DNA of 64,000 nt from Anaerolineaceae bacterium UBA5404 (GTDB lineage: Bacteria; Chloroflexota; Anaerolineae; Anaerolineales; Anaerolineaceae). The position numbers and the translations under genes are program-made. The DNA lies in assembly GCA_002409625.1 (NCBI GenBank), contig DHNY01000016.1, forward strand, positions 51,039-115,038, read 5' to 3'. Positions 8,738-17,311 of the stretch are shown piece by piece. Under the pieces are notes generated by a model. That model was given only the letters and a program-made list of their open reading frames with translations. It ran no database searches and was not told where the DNA came from. Position 1 is the first letter of the stretch; the number at the start of each line of letters is the position of its first letter.

Positions 8738-9773
8738 CTCTTCTCCGTTTGGTGTCGCCACGGCTCATATCAATGGACAAACCGTGTAGCGAGAGTTGGG
8801 CTTTCAAGTCGGCAAGTCCCTCGACAGATTCGAGGTCGACGGCCTTTTTGTCAGCGTAAATCGCGTAGTCCGCGCGATGGTTGGGTGGGGTCAGGTTGGG
8901 CATCAGCACGTTGGCGCTTGTAATCAGGGCACGCATGCGCGCGCTTTCGTCCAGCGTTGTCAGAGCTGTGGTGGCAGGGATGAGGGCAATGGGCAAGAGC
9001 AGGCGTACGAGTGCCAAAATATATAACGTAAGGTCAACATCGCCGTCGCTTCGCTCAGCAAAAGGTGTGTCCTGGGCATGAATGTAGGGACCGATGCCAA
9101 CCATTTCTGGTTGCAAGTCTTGCAAAAAGAGCAGGTCTTGCGCCAGGTGCTCAATTTTTTGCCCAGGAGAGCCGACCATCATGCCCGCGCCGGTTTGGTA
9201 GCCAAGCGCTTTGAGCTCGCGCAGGCAGGATTGGCGATAAATGGCGGACATGCCTTCTGGGTGAAGCAGGGCGTAATGGTTTTGATCTGCGGATTCGTGG
9301 CGCAAAAGATAGCGGTCTGCCCCGGCTTCGCGCAGCATTTTGTAAGAGGCGGCAGAGCGCTCACCCATGCTAAGCGTGATTGCTGTATCCGGGTATAACG
9401 CTTTGAGGGTTTTGACCAGCTCGCTTAGTCGGTCATCGGTGAAATAAGGGTCCTCACCACCCTGCAAAACGAAGGTGCGAATGCCCAGTTTGTTGCCAAG
9501 CGCGGCTTGATGCAAAATTTCCTCCTGGCTGAGGCGGTAGCGCTTGGCATTGGGATTGCTGCGCCGCAACCCGCAATAATAACAATCGTTCACACAATAA
9601 CAGCTGATTTCAATCAGTCCGCGAATGTAAACGCGATTGCCAAATTGTGCTTCTCGCTCTGCCTGGGCAGCAGAAAAGACCTCGTTTTGCCATTCCTCTC
9701 GATTTTCGAGGAGGTCGACGGCATCGGCGAGGTTTAATGCCTGCTTGGCGAGGAGTTTTTCGAGAGCGGTCAT
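8730..9773 (-). CDS. hydE: [FeFe]-hydrogenase maturation radical SAM enzyme HydE
   Basis: HydE acts with HydG and HydF in building the dithiomethylamine-bridged 2Fe unit. The radical SAM motif CYCVNDCYYCGLRRSN is near residue 50, and the rest follows the BioB-like barrel (FVLQGGEDP, GMMVGSPGQ). The ATG at 9773 overlaps the TGA of the upstream gene as ATGA, so I use it rather than the frame extension to 9809. This gives 347 residues, the usual HydE length. Confidence 0.96.
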   Translation of the reverse strand: MTALEKLLAKQALNLADAVDLLENREEWQNEVFSAAQAEREAQFGNRVYIRGLIEISCYCVNDCYYCGLRRSNPNAKRYRLSQEEILHQAALGNKLGIRTFVLQGGEDPYFTDDRLSELVKTLKALYPDTAITLSMGERSAASYKMLREAGADRYLLRHESADQNHYALLHPEGMSAIYRQSCLRELKALGYQTGAGMMVGSPGQKIEHLAQDLLFLQDLQPEMVGIGPYIHAQDTPFAERSDGDVDLTLYILALVRLLLPIALIPATTALTTLDESARMRALITSANVLMPNLTPPNHRADYAIYADKKAVDLESVEGLADLKAQLSLHGLSIDMSRGDTKRRRDV

Positions 9774-10026
9774 GCCTTGATTTGATGTTTGGAATACATA
9801 GTGTTGCAAAGCACGCCGGGTATCTGACCCAATTTGCCACTCATGCTGCTGATGGCGTTGGTATCACCCAAAGTGACGATGCTGATTACCGCAATGCCGT
9901 CAACAACGTTGGGCAAACCCATGCGTCCAACAACCAGACCTGGTGTTTCGTGCAGCACGGTGTTGACCTGGCTGACGCTGTTGGGGTCTTCGATGATGAT
10001 GGCGATGATGCCTATGCGTTTTTCCA
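9770..10026 (-). CDS. TM1266-family iron-only hydrogenase system regulator (ACT-like)
   Basis: A small 85-residue protein with the ACT-like beta-alpha-beta pattern of the TM1266 family (KRIGIIAIIIEDPNSVSQVN, then GDTNAISSMSGKLGQIPGV). Members almost always sit with hydE, hydG and hydF and are annotated as putative regulators; the ligand is not established. The start at 10026 is chosen because GGAG (10037-10034) lies 7 bp upstream; an ATG at 10038 overlaps that site. It is the first gene of the operon and directly follows the structured leader, whose terminator lies only 3 bases before its ribosome binding site. Confidence 0.9.
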
Positions 10027-10039
10027 TATTTTTCTCCAT

Positions 10040-10133
10040 AAAAAAAAGACTGGCAAGAACCCAGTCCAAACAGAGCTGTCACCTTGAACGCGGAATGCTC
10101 CTTGTCATCAGGTTCCTACGCCTTAAAGGTAAC
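10040..10133 (-). promoter_or_regulatory. Structured leader RNA with intrinsic terminator ahead of the hydrogenase maturation operon
   Basis: On the minus strand an 8-bp stem (10133-10126 with 10085-10078; GTTACCTT / AAGGTGAC, one G-U) encloses 40 bases with inner pairings GGAA/TTCC and CCT/AGG around CCTGATGACAAGG. After a linker comes the hairpin GACTGG-(7)-CCAGTC (10066-10048) with eight U residues (10047-10040). The first gene's ribosome binding site starts 3 bases later. GGAACC in the aptamer-like part can pair with GGTTCT in the terminator loop. This is riboswitch or attenuator architecture. I compared it with the conserved cores of common riboswitch classes I know and recognise none. 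Confidence 0.6.
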
Positions 10134-10170
10134 ACAGAAGGGTAAATCTGAGAAGAGCTGCGGGGCAGTT

Positions 10171-10198
10171 TTTATACGTTAAATTAACAGAAAAGCAA
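10171..10198 (-). promoter_or_regulatory. Candidate promoter of the hydrogenase maturation operon
   Basis: On the minus strand -35 TTGCTT (10198-10193) and -10 TATAAA (10176-10171) are 16 bp apart. Transcription would begin near 10163 and give a leader of about 137 bases before the first ATG. Confidence 0.45.
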
Positions 10199-10220
10199 GC
10201 GTGAAGATGGGGTTCGCACA

Positions 10221-10461
10221 TGGCAGAAATGCCACACGCCAATTGGGGATGGTGTAAGCCAAGATGCCAATGAATAACTCTTCTGATCCTCGAGGTATCC
10301 CGCCGAGGGTTGTGCTGAGTTAAGAGGTGCCTGGCAGAAATGCCACACGCCAATTGGGGAGGGTGTAAGCCAGGATGCCAATGAATAGCTATTCTGATCC
10401 TCGAGGTATCCCGCCGAGGTTGTGCTGAGTTAAGAAGTGCCTGGCAGAGATGCCACACGCC
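10221..10461. repeat. Cluster B: ~110-bp tandem repeat, two full copies and a partial third
   Basis: Copies begin at 10221, 10332 and 10442. Each starts with the hairpin TGGCA-GAAA-TGCCA and contains CCTCGAGGTATCCCGCCGAGG split by a few bases, a diverged relative of the hairpin motif in the other clusters. No gene is supported between 10134 and 11122. Confidence 0.8.
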
Positions 10462-10621
10462 AGTAATAAAAATGACAGCGCTGGAGAGTATGAACCATTG
10501 ACGGCGTAGGTTTTTTACCTTTCAAAATGAGCGAAACAATATGCCAGGGGCTATAAAAAATGTTATCCATGCAAGCGTTAAATATAAAGCAAAGTGATTT
10601 AGGCCAAATGCGAAAAAAACA

Positions 10622-10676
10622 TTGACAAGACTCTGGAATGGGATTAAACTATTGCTGAATGTTAGCTAAGACTAAC
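10622..10676 (+). promoter_or_regulatory. Orphan promoter with downstream palindrome
   Basis: TTGACA (10622-10627) and TAAACT (10645-10650) are 17 bp apart. A palindrome GTTAG-(6)-CTAAC follows at 10661-10676. No open reading frame starts downstream before the MATE gene at 11123, so this may drive a small RNA, a lost gene, or a long leader of that gene. The same palindrome type lies in front of the superoxide dismutase gene. Confidence 0.4.
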
Positions 10677-10910
10677 AAATTGCGTTGAACTGGTGATGCT
10701 CTATCTTTGCTTGGACTGTACTTTTGTCCTTTGTGAAAAAGCAATAAGGCCTTCGACCTTGAAAATAATGATGTTTGACGGTGGCATATGAGTCACTGAA
10801 AGGTTGAAGCCTCGAAAAAACAGAAAGCAAGGGTAAATGGATTAAAAACTGTTGGTTTCATTGCTCCTTGAAACTATGATTATTTTATAGGAGGATCACT
10901 GCCAAAAGAA

Positions 10911-10952
10911 AGCTGCGACCCAATTTTATTGTTCCTTTTATGGGTCGCAGCT
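10911..10952. repeat. Perfect 12-bp inverted repeat
   Basis: Arms AGCTGCGACCCA (10911-10922) and its complement (10941-10952) flank an 18-base AT-rich loop. It is not followed by a clear T run, so its use as a terminator is uncertain. It sits between the orphan promoter and the MATE gene. Confidence 0.55.
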
Positions 10953-11058
10953 GACTTTTAAGGCCGGTTTTTTCACCTCCTTATGTTTTGTGCCAAGTGT
11001 TCTGATCAAGCTGTTTTTATTAAGTGGCGATTCCTTAGATTTCTGCATTTCCAGCCGT

Positions 11059-11110
11059 GTTTTTTGAAGAAGCGTGGTATTCTCTATGCCATAGCCATGC
11101 TTCAAAAAAC
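11059..11110 (+). promoter_or_regulatory. Inverted repeat just upstream of the MATE gene
   Basis: Arms GTTTTTTGAAG (11059-11069) and CTTCAAAAAAC (11100-11110) are perfect over 11 bp and end 3 bases before the ribosome binding site of the transporter. It could be an operator or a hairpin in the 5' untranslated region. Confidence 0.45.
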
Positions 11111-11122
11111 AATGGAGATAAG

Positions 11123-12511
11123 ATGAACCGAAGTACCGCCTTAGCCGAAACACCCATCAAAAAACTCTTTTTCCAGCTGACCCTGCCAGCGGTGGTGGCG
11201 CAAGTGGTGAACTTGCTTTACAACATGGTTGACCGCGTCTATATTGGACGTATTCCGGACATTGGCACAATCGCCCTCACCGGCGTTGGTGTGAGTATGC
11301 CTATTCTGATGCTGGTTTCGGCTTTTGCTGTTTTGGTGGGTGCCGGTGGCGCGCCAAAGGCTTCCATTGCGATGGGTGCAGGCAAAAGAGATGAGGCTGA
11401 AAAAATTCTCAACCACTGTACCGTGGCTTTGTTTGTGATTGGCGCTGTTCTAACGCTAATCTTTAGCATTTTTAAGCTGCCTTTGCTCAAAGCTTTTGGC
11501 GCGAGCGACCAGAGCCTAAACTATGCGGCTAACTATTTGGGCATTTACGTGTTGGGTTCCATTCCGGTGATGATTTCGCTGGGATTGAACTTTTTCATTG
11601 CCGCGCAGGGTTTTGCCACAGTGAGCATGCGCACCACACTGATTGGCGCGGGCTTGAATATCCTTCTGGACCCTTTGTTTATCTTTGTGTTCAAGATGGG
11701 TGTGCAAGGCGCGGCAGTTGCAACGGTGATTTCGCAAACAGTGTCTTGTTTATGGGTTTTGTTCTTTTTATCCGGCAACAAAACCATCTTAAAAATCAAA
11801 AAAGAACAACTGGGGCTTTCGCCAAAGGTGCTTTTACCGGTTTTGGCGCTGGGAATCTCACCATTTATCATGAACTCGACCGAAAGTCTTTTGCAAATCA
11901 GTTTTAATACTTCCCTGGCAAAATATGGTGGCGATCTTTTCGTGGGCACCTTTGCCATCAATGGCTTGCTGATGCAATTTGTTTGGATGCCGCTTAGCGG
12001 TTTGACCCAGGGCGCTACGCCAATCATCAGCTATAACTACGGTGCCCGTAATGCGGAACGAGTGAAGGAAGCGGTCACCATTTTAGTGAAGGCTTGTGTG
12101 AGTTATTCCGTCCTGTTGTTCGCGCTGATACAAATCTTCCCTGGGGTTTTTATCCGCCTTTTTACACCTGATCCACAGCTTATCGAAGCGGGGACCTCGA
12201 CCCTGCGCTTGTTTATGGCGGGGATCTTTATGCTGGGCATTCAAGCTGCCTGTCAGCAAAGCTTTATCGCTTTTGGCCACGCTACCACCAGCGTGTTTTT
12301 AGCCCTGCTCAGGAAAGTGATTTTACTCATTCCCTTGATGTACATCTTGCCTCATTTTATGGCGAATAAAGTGTTTTCTGTTTATTTGGCTGAACCGATT
12401 GCAGATATCACCGCCGCTGCCGTCACCGGCACGCTATTCCTACGCTTCATCACCCGAAAATTGAAGGAAATGAAAGCAGAAAAAGCTTTTATTGCAAGCT
12501 CTTCCAATTAA
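11123..12511 (+). CDS. MATE-family multidrug/cation antiporter
   Basis: A polytopic membrane protein of 462 residues with twelve predicted helices in two MATE halves. LPAVVAQVVNLLYNMVDRVYIGR in the first helix region and GLTQGATPIISYNYGARN in the second half are typical. The true start is the ATG at 11123 with GGAG 6 bp upstream; the frame is open further upstream without support. The substrate cannot be told. It stands alone, with the 11-bp inverted repeat just before it. Confidence 0.9.
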   Translation: MNRSTALAETPIKKLFFQLTLPAVVAQVVNLLYNMVDRVYIGRIPDIGTIALTGVGVSMPILMLVSAFAVLVGAGGAPKASIAMGAGKRDEAEKILNHCTVALFVIGAVLTLIFSIFKLPLLKAFGASDQSLNYAANYLGIYVLGSIPVMISLGLNFFIAAQGFATVSMRTTLIGAGLNILLDPLFIFVFKMGVQGAAVATVISQTVSCLWVLFFLSGNKTILKIKKEQLGLSPKVLLPVLALGISPFIMNSTESLLQISFNTSLAKYGGDLFVGTFAINGLLMQFVWMPLSGLTQGATPIISYNYGARNAERVKEAVTILVKACVSYSVLLFALIQIFPGVFIRLFTPDPQLIEAGTSTLRLFMAGIFMLGIQAACQQSFIAFGHATTSVFLALLRKVILLIPLMYILPHFMANKVFSVYLAEPIADITAAAVTGTLFLRFITRKLKEMKAEKAFIASSSN

Positions 12512-12567
12512 CTACGGCTTGTCAAGAAAACGCTTTGTTTAATGTTATTTTTCCTTAGACCGAAAAA

Positions 12568-13320
12568 TTACTGTGTTAAGGCTAAAACCGTGCGCGTGAT
12601 GAGCTCGATTGGCAGGGTTTCATCCAAGGCAAACCAGAGTGTTCCTTTGCCTTTGCGGTATGGCGTCAGTTCTCTTTCCAGGGCTTCATCTTTTGGTACA
12701 GGGTAGATGGCGAGATGGTCCTTCCAGCCTGAAATAAAGACCCGTGCGCGTTTTTCGTCCACTTTATAGCCTATTACGCCATAGCTGAGCACTTCTTTGG
12801 CGTCTGGCAGAAGCTGACGAACCAATGCGCGTAGCTGATCAAAGGCTGGTCTGGCTTGCTCTGGCATAGCGTCAATGTAGTCTTGCACGGTTTCATGTTT
12901 CCTGGCTTTTGATGTCGATTTTTTATAAGACAGCTTGAGCATTTTTTCGAGCACATTGAGGTCGACATCATCCAGTTTGTTGATGTAAAGGCAAGAGAGG
13001 CTGGTTTTGTGCTTGCCAAGTAGTTTAAGCTCCTCACCATAGGGATTGAAACCCTCATAAAAGTAGATGGTGAGGGCTGTTTTGCGTGGACTAAAAGCCA
13101 GCAGGGGCATATCACCCTCACGGCCAGATTCGGATTTGTAAGTTTGGGTGCCGAAGCCAATGATGGATGGTCCCCACATTGTGGCTGGCTCTTTGCTGAT
13201 TTTACCCATGATAGCAATGAGTTGCTGTGCCTCGGCGGCTCTTCTTTCGGTCAGTGGCGCAAGGAAGTCCTCAACGGGTTGGGAGGTGGCTTGCGTTTTG
13301 TTGGCGTTTTTCTTGGTCAT
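12568..13320 (-). CDS. Protein with two DUF1801 (YdhG-like) domains
   Basis: The 250-residue cytoplasmic protein appears to carry two copies of the small DUF1801 fold. The first (about 15-135) has SIIGFGTQTYKSESG; the second (about 145-250) has the common pattern IDAMPEQARPAFDQLRALV, then VLSYGVIGYKV and HLAIYPVP. DUF1801 proteins are widespread and of unknown biochemical role. The ribosome binding site is weak. It is monocistronic and convergent with the MATE gene. Confidence 0.75.
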   Translation of the reverse strand: MTKKNANKTQATSQPVEDFLAPLTERRAAEAQQLIAIMGKISKEPATMWGPSIIGFGTQTYKSESGREGDMPLLAFSPRKTALTIYFYEGFNPYGEELKLLGKHKTSLSCLYINKLDDVDLNVLEKMLKLSYKKSTSKARKHETVQDYIDAMPEQARPAFDQLRALVRQLLPDAKEVLSYGVIGYKVDEKRARVFISGWKDHLAIYPVPKDEALERELTPYRKGKGTLWFALDETLPIELITRTVLALTQ

Positions 13321-13433
13321 GATGCGCTCTTTATGATAAGTGGTGTGTTTTGCTTGCGCCTAATCTTATCGTTTTTACGGTGCAATTGCTGCTTGTGTAC
13401 TATGTGCAGCTGAGAATAAAAAAGTGAGATAAA

Positions 13434-13468
13434 AAAACTTCGCGCCAAGAGTTTACGCGCGAAGTTTT
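13434..13468 (-). terminator. Intrinsic terminator of the lipoprotein gene
   Basis: A perfect 12-bp stem (13434-13445 with 13457-13468) is followed on the minus strand by a seven-base U run. It ends 20 bp after the lipoprotein stop. Confidence 0.85.
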
Positions 13469-13488
13469 ATCAATCAAATTACCTGTGA

Positions 13489-14730
13489 TTAATGCGCGTT
13501 GCTAAACTCATTCACAATAATTGAACCATCATAACCACTTAGGCTGATGCTAAAATACCTGGTTTTGCCCGTTTCGTCATCAAAAGAAAAACCGTAGGAT
13601 GGCAGGTCGCCAAAGAAAGTCATCTTTACTAGAAGCGGTTTTTCCGGCGTGAGGGCGTCCAAGGCATAGCGCTCATCAATATCAAAGATGATATTATAGT
13701 TTTCATCAGCACCGCTTGCAAAAAGGCCCAGGAACTTAAAATTCTCCACACGCTTCTCGGTTGAAATGAGCAACTGGACCTGATGTTCTGTGGTATCCGC
13801 GACGAATTCGTGGTAATCGGTGTAGCCTTTGAGTGTATCTTTTACCCATTCGACGCTTACAGGCTTATCGGCTTTTGTGGGCGTATAGGGAGCACTTGGC
13901 TGGTACTTTGAAAAAGGCGTGATGGTCAGTGTTTGGATTTGTCTCGCAAACGCACTGCTGGTTTGCTCAAAGGCTTCTTGCCCACCCTCTAGCTCAGTCG
14001 AAACTGACTTTTCCATTTCGCAAATGGTGTTATGGTAATAGCCAATTTCTTCCATACTTTCATCTTTTTCGTAAGTAAAATAGTAGTCCTCGCAGTCCAG
14101 CTTTTTTCCATCAGGAGACAAGCGTAAGGTGCCAAATATGCTATACATCGCGCCGGCTGAGGCTGTATTATAGATTCTGTCGCCGCCAAGGTAATAATAA
14201 GCATTCCTGTACCAACCTTCAAAGATGAGTTCCGGCTGACCCTGCGTGGCAGAGAAGGCAGCATAGATCATTTTGCCTTTGGCTTGATCAGTGCCAGGTT
14301 CATCCACATGAACAATGAGAAGTTCAGGGATTTTGTCGCCATTGAGATCCTGAATGGTATAGCCGACTCTTTCAAGGGCATCGGGTTCAGGAAGGTTCAT
14401 TATAAATTCAAGCAGCCCAACTTCACCGGTTCCGTAATCCCAATCCTCAATGCCATGGCTAAGACCATAGTAAAAGCGGTTCAATGTTTCACTGTAAATC
14501 GCTTCATAATCTATTGCGACTTCGGTGGCAGTAGGGAGTGGCATTTGGGTGGGTTCTTCTTTAGGTGTGGCGCTTGGTTCGGTTTGGGTTTCCTTATCGT
14601 CAGGTACTATCTTGGTCAATGTTGATGATACGGTCTTATCACCAATCAAATCACCAATCAATCCGCAAGCACCAAGACTGCTTATAAAAAAGATAGATAC
14701 GATAACGAGGATGATGGCTTTGTGTTTCAT
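13489..14730 (-). CDS. Unrecognised lipoprotein
   Basis: The 413-residue protein begins with a lipoprotein signal (KHKAIILVIVSIFFISSLG followed by AC) so it should be anchored outside the membrane by a lipidated cysteine. A Thr/Pro-rich linker (TQTEPSATPKEEPTQMPLPT) follows. The mature part contains YTIQDLNGDKIPELLIVHVD, the kind of FG-GAP/EF-like loop found in many secreted Firmicute and Chloroflexota proteins. I recognise no enzyme family. The ATG at 14730 is chosen because AAAGGA lies just upstream; an in-frame TTG at 14745 overlaps that region. Confidence 0.8.
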   Translation of the reverse strand: MKHKAIILVIVSIFFISSLGACGLIGDLIGDKTVSSTLTKIVPDDKETQTEPSATPKEEPTQMPLPTATEVAIDYEAIYSETLNRFYYGLSHGIEDWDYGTGEVGLLEFIMNLPEPDALERVGYTIQDLNGDKIPELLIVHVDEPGTDQAKGKMIYAAFSATQGQPELIFEGWYRNAYYYLGGDRIYNTASAGAMYSIFGTLRLSPDGKKLDCEDYYFTYEKDESMEEIGYYHNTICEMEKSVSTELEGGQEAFEQTSSAFARQIQTLTITPFSKYQPSAPYTPTKADKPVSVEWVKDTLKGYTDYHEFVADTTEHQVQLLISTEKRVENFKFLGLFASGADENYNIIFDIDERYALDALTPEKPLLVKMTFFGDLPSYGFSFDDETGKTRYFSISLSGYDGSIIVNEFSNAH

Positions 14731-14873
14731 AAATTTTCCTTTCAAATGCTATTGCGATGGTTTAAATATGAACTCTGCAGAGAAGCGTTCCTAAGAGCTG
14801 AATAATCCATAAGAAAAATCATACTCTACTTTAACCTTGATGTCACATTAAATAGAGTGTTTTATTGAATAGC

Positions 14874-15758
14874 TTAGGCGCTTTCTGGGTTGCTTTCGCT
14901 AACCGCCAAAATCTCTGGTTCTGTTTTTGCCTTTTTTCGCCACTGCCAAAAGTAAAAAGCGATCCCAAGCGATAGAATCACAACCGTCACTAAACTGCCT
15001 TCCGGACCAAACTTATCGCCCAGGACCAAATTGTTATTGCCGACTGCCTCAAAGCGGAAGAACGAGCCTGAGCCGGCGTTACCACTGACATTCTGCCCAA
15101 AAATGGGGCCTTGCAAAAAGTTCCACGCGCCATGCGCCGCTGCTGCCAGCCACAAACTGCCGGTGGCGTAGACCATCAGCGAAAATAGCACACCCACCAA
15201 AAAGATGTTTAAGAGTGCGAAAAAGTTGATGCCCGGGTTTATCAGGTGAAGCGCCACAAAAATCAGCGAGGGCAGGATGATGCTGGGGACAACGCCCCAT
15301 TTATCCTTGATGACCCGTTGCAAAAGGCCACGCGTAAGCAGTTCATCTTCAAAGCTTTGGATGGCATAAGCCGGTAGATAGAGCAACATTTGCCAAACGC
15401 TCAACGCGCCACGTCCGGCAAAAGCCAGCTGCTTGCTGAGCACAGCAAAGAGCATGTAAGCGCCAAACAGCACCCCACCTGCCACAAAGCCGGCCAGGTA
15501 CTTGAAGCCCGGTTTGGGGTGCTTTAGCCACAAGTCCTGGGGCTTGAGCTTGAGGACAAAGCGGCTGAATAAAAGCACGACAATGACCGGGATGATTAAG
15601 CTGGCCAGTCCCACAATATCGAACACGCGTTTGCTGTTGGGGTTAATCAAGCCAGTAATCAACCCGCCCACAAAGGATGCAATTGTTCTCGCCGCCATAT
15701 AAACGAGGATAAACAGGAGAACCTTGCCAATAATGATAAGCGTGTTATTTTTCTTCAT
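14874..15758 (-). CDS. CPBP-family intramembrane glutamic endopeptidase (CAAX protease-like)
   Basis: A 294-residue multipass membrane protein. The three family motifs are visible: SFEDELLTRG (motif 1 with the catalytic Glu and Arg), FVALHLINPG (motif 2 His) and AAHGAWNFLQG (motif 3 His and Asn). A TATAAT -10 lies at 15795-15790 on the minus strand and AAAGG precedes the ATG. CPBP proteins process prenylated or other membrane peptides, or act in bacteriocin immunity; the substrate is unknown here. A second, shorter member of the family is at 49990. Confidence 0.9.
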   Translation of the reverse strand: MKKNNTLIIIGKVLLFILVYMAARTIASFVGGLITGLINPNSKRVFDIVGLASLIIPVIVVLLFSRFVLKLKPQDLWLKHPKPGFKYLAGFVAGGVLFGAYMLFAVLSKQLAFAGRGALSVWQMLLYLPAYAIQSFEDELLTRGLLQRVIKDKWGVVPSIILPSLIFVALHLINPGINFFALLNIFLVGVLFSLMVYATGSLWLAAAAHGAWNFLQGPIFGQNVSGNAGSGSFFRFEAVGNNNLVLGDKFGPEGSLVTVVILSLGIAFYFWQWRKKAKTEPEILAVSESNPESA

Positions 15759-16084
15759 GTCTGTGCCTTTGAGCTTTGATGATGCTCTAATTATATCCCT
15801 GCATGTTTTAGGGATTGGATGTTTATTGGGCTCATTTTATATCAGAGTTATATAAATTTTGTTTACGCCCGAAGGTTTGCGCCTGCTGGTGTATAGGGAA
15901 TGTATCACCCTGTATTTTGAAAATGAAAAAACATCCTTTTATAATTTTGGCAATTAGTAAACATCTGTATATTTATCAAGCCTGCGCAAAATGATGACAC
16001 AAGCGCAAAGCAAAAAAGATGTTGACGTTAAAAACAAAGAATTGAAAAAATGAGACTGAACACAATTGAAAAGGAGTTTCTAAA
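15759..16084. other. Divergent intergenic region
   Basis: This holds the -10 TATAAT of the CPBP gene on the minus strand (15795-15790) and the ribosome binding site AAAAGGAG of the cytochrome-b5-like gene. I see no further gene, repeat or clear plus-strand promoter. Confidence 0.5.
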
Positions 16085-16441
16085 ATGAAAAAACGTTTTC
16101 TAATCCCAATCCTGATGTTGGTTGTTGTATTGTTGGTTGCTGCTTGTTCGCCCAGCAAACCCGCTGTGAATGATGTAAAGGATAGCACTGACCAAGAAAC
16201 CACAGAAATGATGGAACTGACCCTCGAAGAACTCGCCAAATATAACGGCAAAGACGGACAGCCTGCCTACATCGCTGTTGATGGCGTTATTTATGATGTT
16301 TCCAACCATCCCGCCTGGAAAAACGGCGGACACAATGGCTATGAGGCTGGCAAAGACCTGACCGAGAAGATAAAAAACATCTCTCCTCACGGTGTTTCAA
16401 AGTTGGCTGACGTGCCCGAAGTTGGAAAACTGGTTCCATAA
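16085..16441 (+). CDS. Cytochrome b5-like heme-binding lipoprotein
   Basis: A 118-residue lipoprotein with the lipobox LVAAC, followed by a short acidic linker and a compact cytochrome b5-type domain (about 45-118). The expected axial histidines are in VSNHPAWKNGGHNG and in ISPHGVSKL. The start has a strong AAAAGGAG site. It is followed by a terminator, then by a gene for a His-rich membrane protein. I infer a role in electron transfer at the outer face of the membrane. Confidence 0.88.
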   Translation: MKKRFLIPILMLVVVLLVAACSPSKPAVNDVKDSTDQETTEMMELTLEELAKYNGKDGQPAYIAVDGVIYDVSNHPAWKNGGHNGYEAGKDLTEKIKNISPHGVSKLADVPEVGKLVP

Positions 16442-16457
16442 AAGATTTTCATTTAGA

Positions 16458-16487
16458 ATAGAGCTGCCAATCAAACGGCAGCTCTAT
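16458..16487 (+). terminator. Intrinsic terminator
   Basis: An 11-bp perfect stem (16458-16468 with 16477-16487; AGAGCTGCC core) is followed by TATTTTG. It lies between the b5-like lipoprotein and the membrane protein, so the second gene is partly uncoupled. Confidence 0.75.
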
Positions 16488-16515
16488 TATTTTGTAAATT
16501 AGCTTGGAGGTGAAC

Positions 16516-16914
16516 ATGAATTATCGATTTCTTGGATGGGTAGCACTGGTTTTGCTGGTTGTGATGGTTTCTCCTTTTATTTTGCGATTGCTTCACAGCA
16601 AAGTGTTTAAAAGCAAAAGTAAAGGCCTTTTGAAAGTGATAAAGGCATTGCGAACTATCCACAAGCCGCTGGGTCTTGCGCTTGTTTTGCTCGGAGCGGT
16701 GCATGGCATTGGAATGCTTGGCAGGGTTAGGCTGCATTCCGGCTCTTTGGTATTGATGAGCTTGATTCTAACTGGCGTTTTGGGCTTGGCATTTTGGAAG
16801 AAAAAGGACAAACGCGCCTTGATGGGCCACCGCGTGATGTCGCTGGTGACGGTTATCTTGCTGTTGCTGCACCTTTTCTGGCCCGGGGCATTGTTTAGGC
16901 TGTTTGGGATATAA
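16516..16914 (+). CDS. Four-helix His-rich membrane protein, possible b-type cytochrome
   Basis: A 132-residue protein with four hydrophobic helices. Histidines in or next to helices (LLHSK, TIHKP, AVHGIG, LMGHRV, LLHLFW) are arranged as in small membrane b-type cytochromes such as DUF4405 or cytochrome b561 relatives. The start at 16516 has GGAGG 5 bp upstream; a TTG at 16504 overlaps that site. Its neighbour is the b5-like lipoprotein, which suggests the two pass electrons across the membrane. Heme binding is inferred only. Confidence 0.6.
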   Translation: MNYRFLGWVALVLLVVMVSPFILRLLHSKVFKSKSKGLLKVIKALRTIHKPLGLALVLLGAVHGIGMLGRVRLHSGSLVLMSLILTGVLGLAFWKKKDKRALMGHRVMSLVTVILLLLHLFWPGALFRLFGI

Positions 16915-17311
16915 GCAGTTGTCAATTGGACCCATGCACCTGAAATCTTCTTCAAATACGAAGTGATGGATGTGAACAATAAAACGATTGCATACGTAAA
17001 GACTAAAACAGGATGTCATGGTGAGGGACAATAGCAATTGATAAGTGCTAGGCAAAAATGATGTGCTGTGAATGCTCGGAAACGAGTAAAAAACGTTACA
17101 ACTGTATGATTAAATAATAAAAATATCCCTCTAAATCCGTCAAGAAAGTGCGGATTTAGGAATGAAAAATGGGACAAAAAAATCCGGCTATTGCAATGCT
17201 CTGAAATGGCTTTCGCCGAGCATATAATATATAAAGAGCTTGGCAAAGTTATGATGAAATACCAAGGCTCCCTAATGAGGAAATAGCTTTTACCTTGTTC
17301 TTGTTTCTTTT
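16915..17311. other. Gene-free stretch with one hairpin
   Basis: A perfect 9-bp inverted repeat CTAAATCCG / CGGATTTAG (17131-17139 and 17151-17159) is the only structure found. It lacks a T tract on the plus strand. Short open frames here have no recognisable content. Confidence 0.5.

Noticed and set aside
9774..9809. Longer N-terminus for HydE
   Set aside because: The ATG at 9773 overlaps the upstream TGA and matches the usual HydE length. The extension would lie entirely inside the TM1266-like gene.
6137..10026. A complete hydrogenase operon
   Set aside because: Only maturation genes are present; no catalytic HydA or electron-transfer subunit is encoded in the window.
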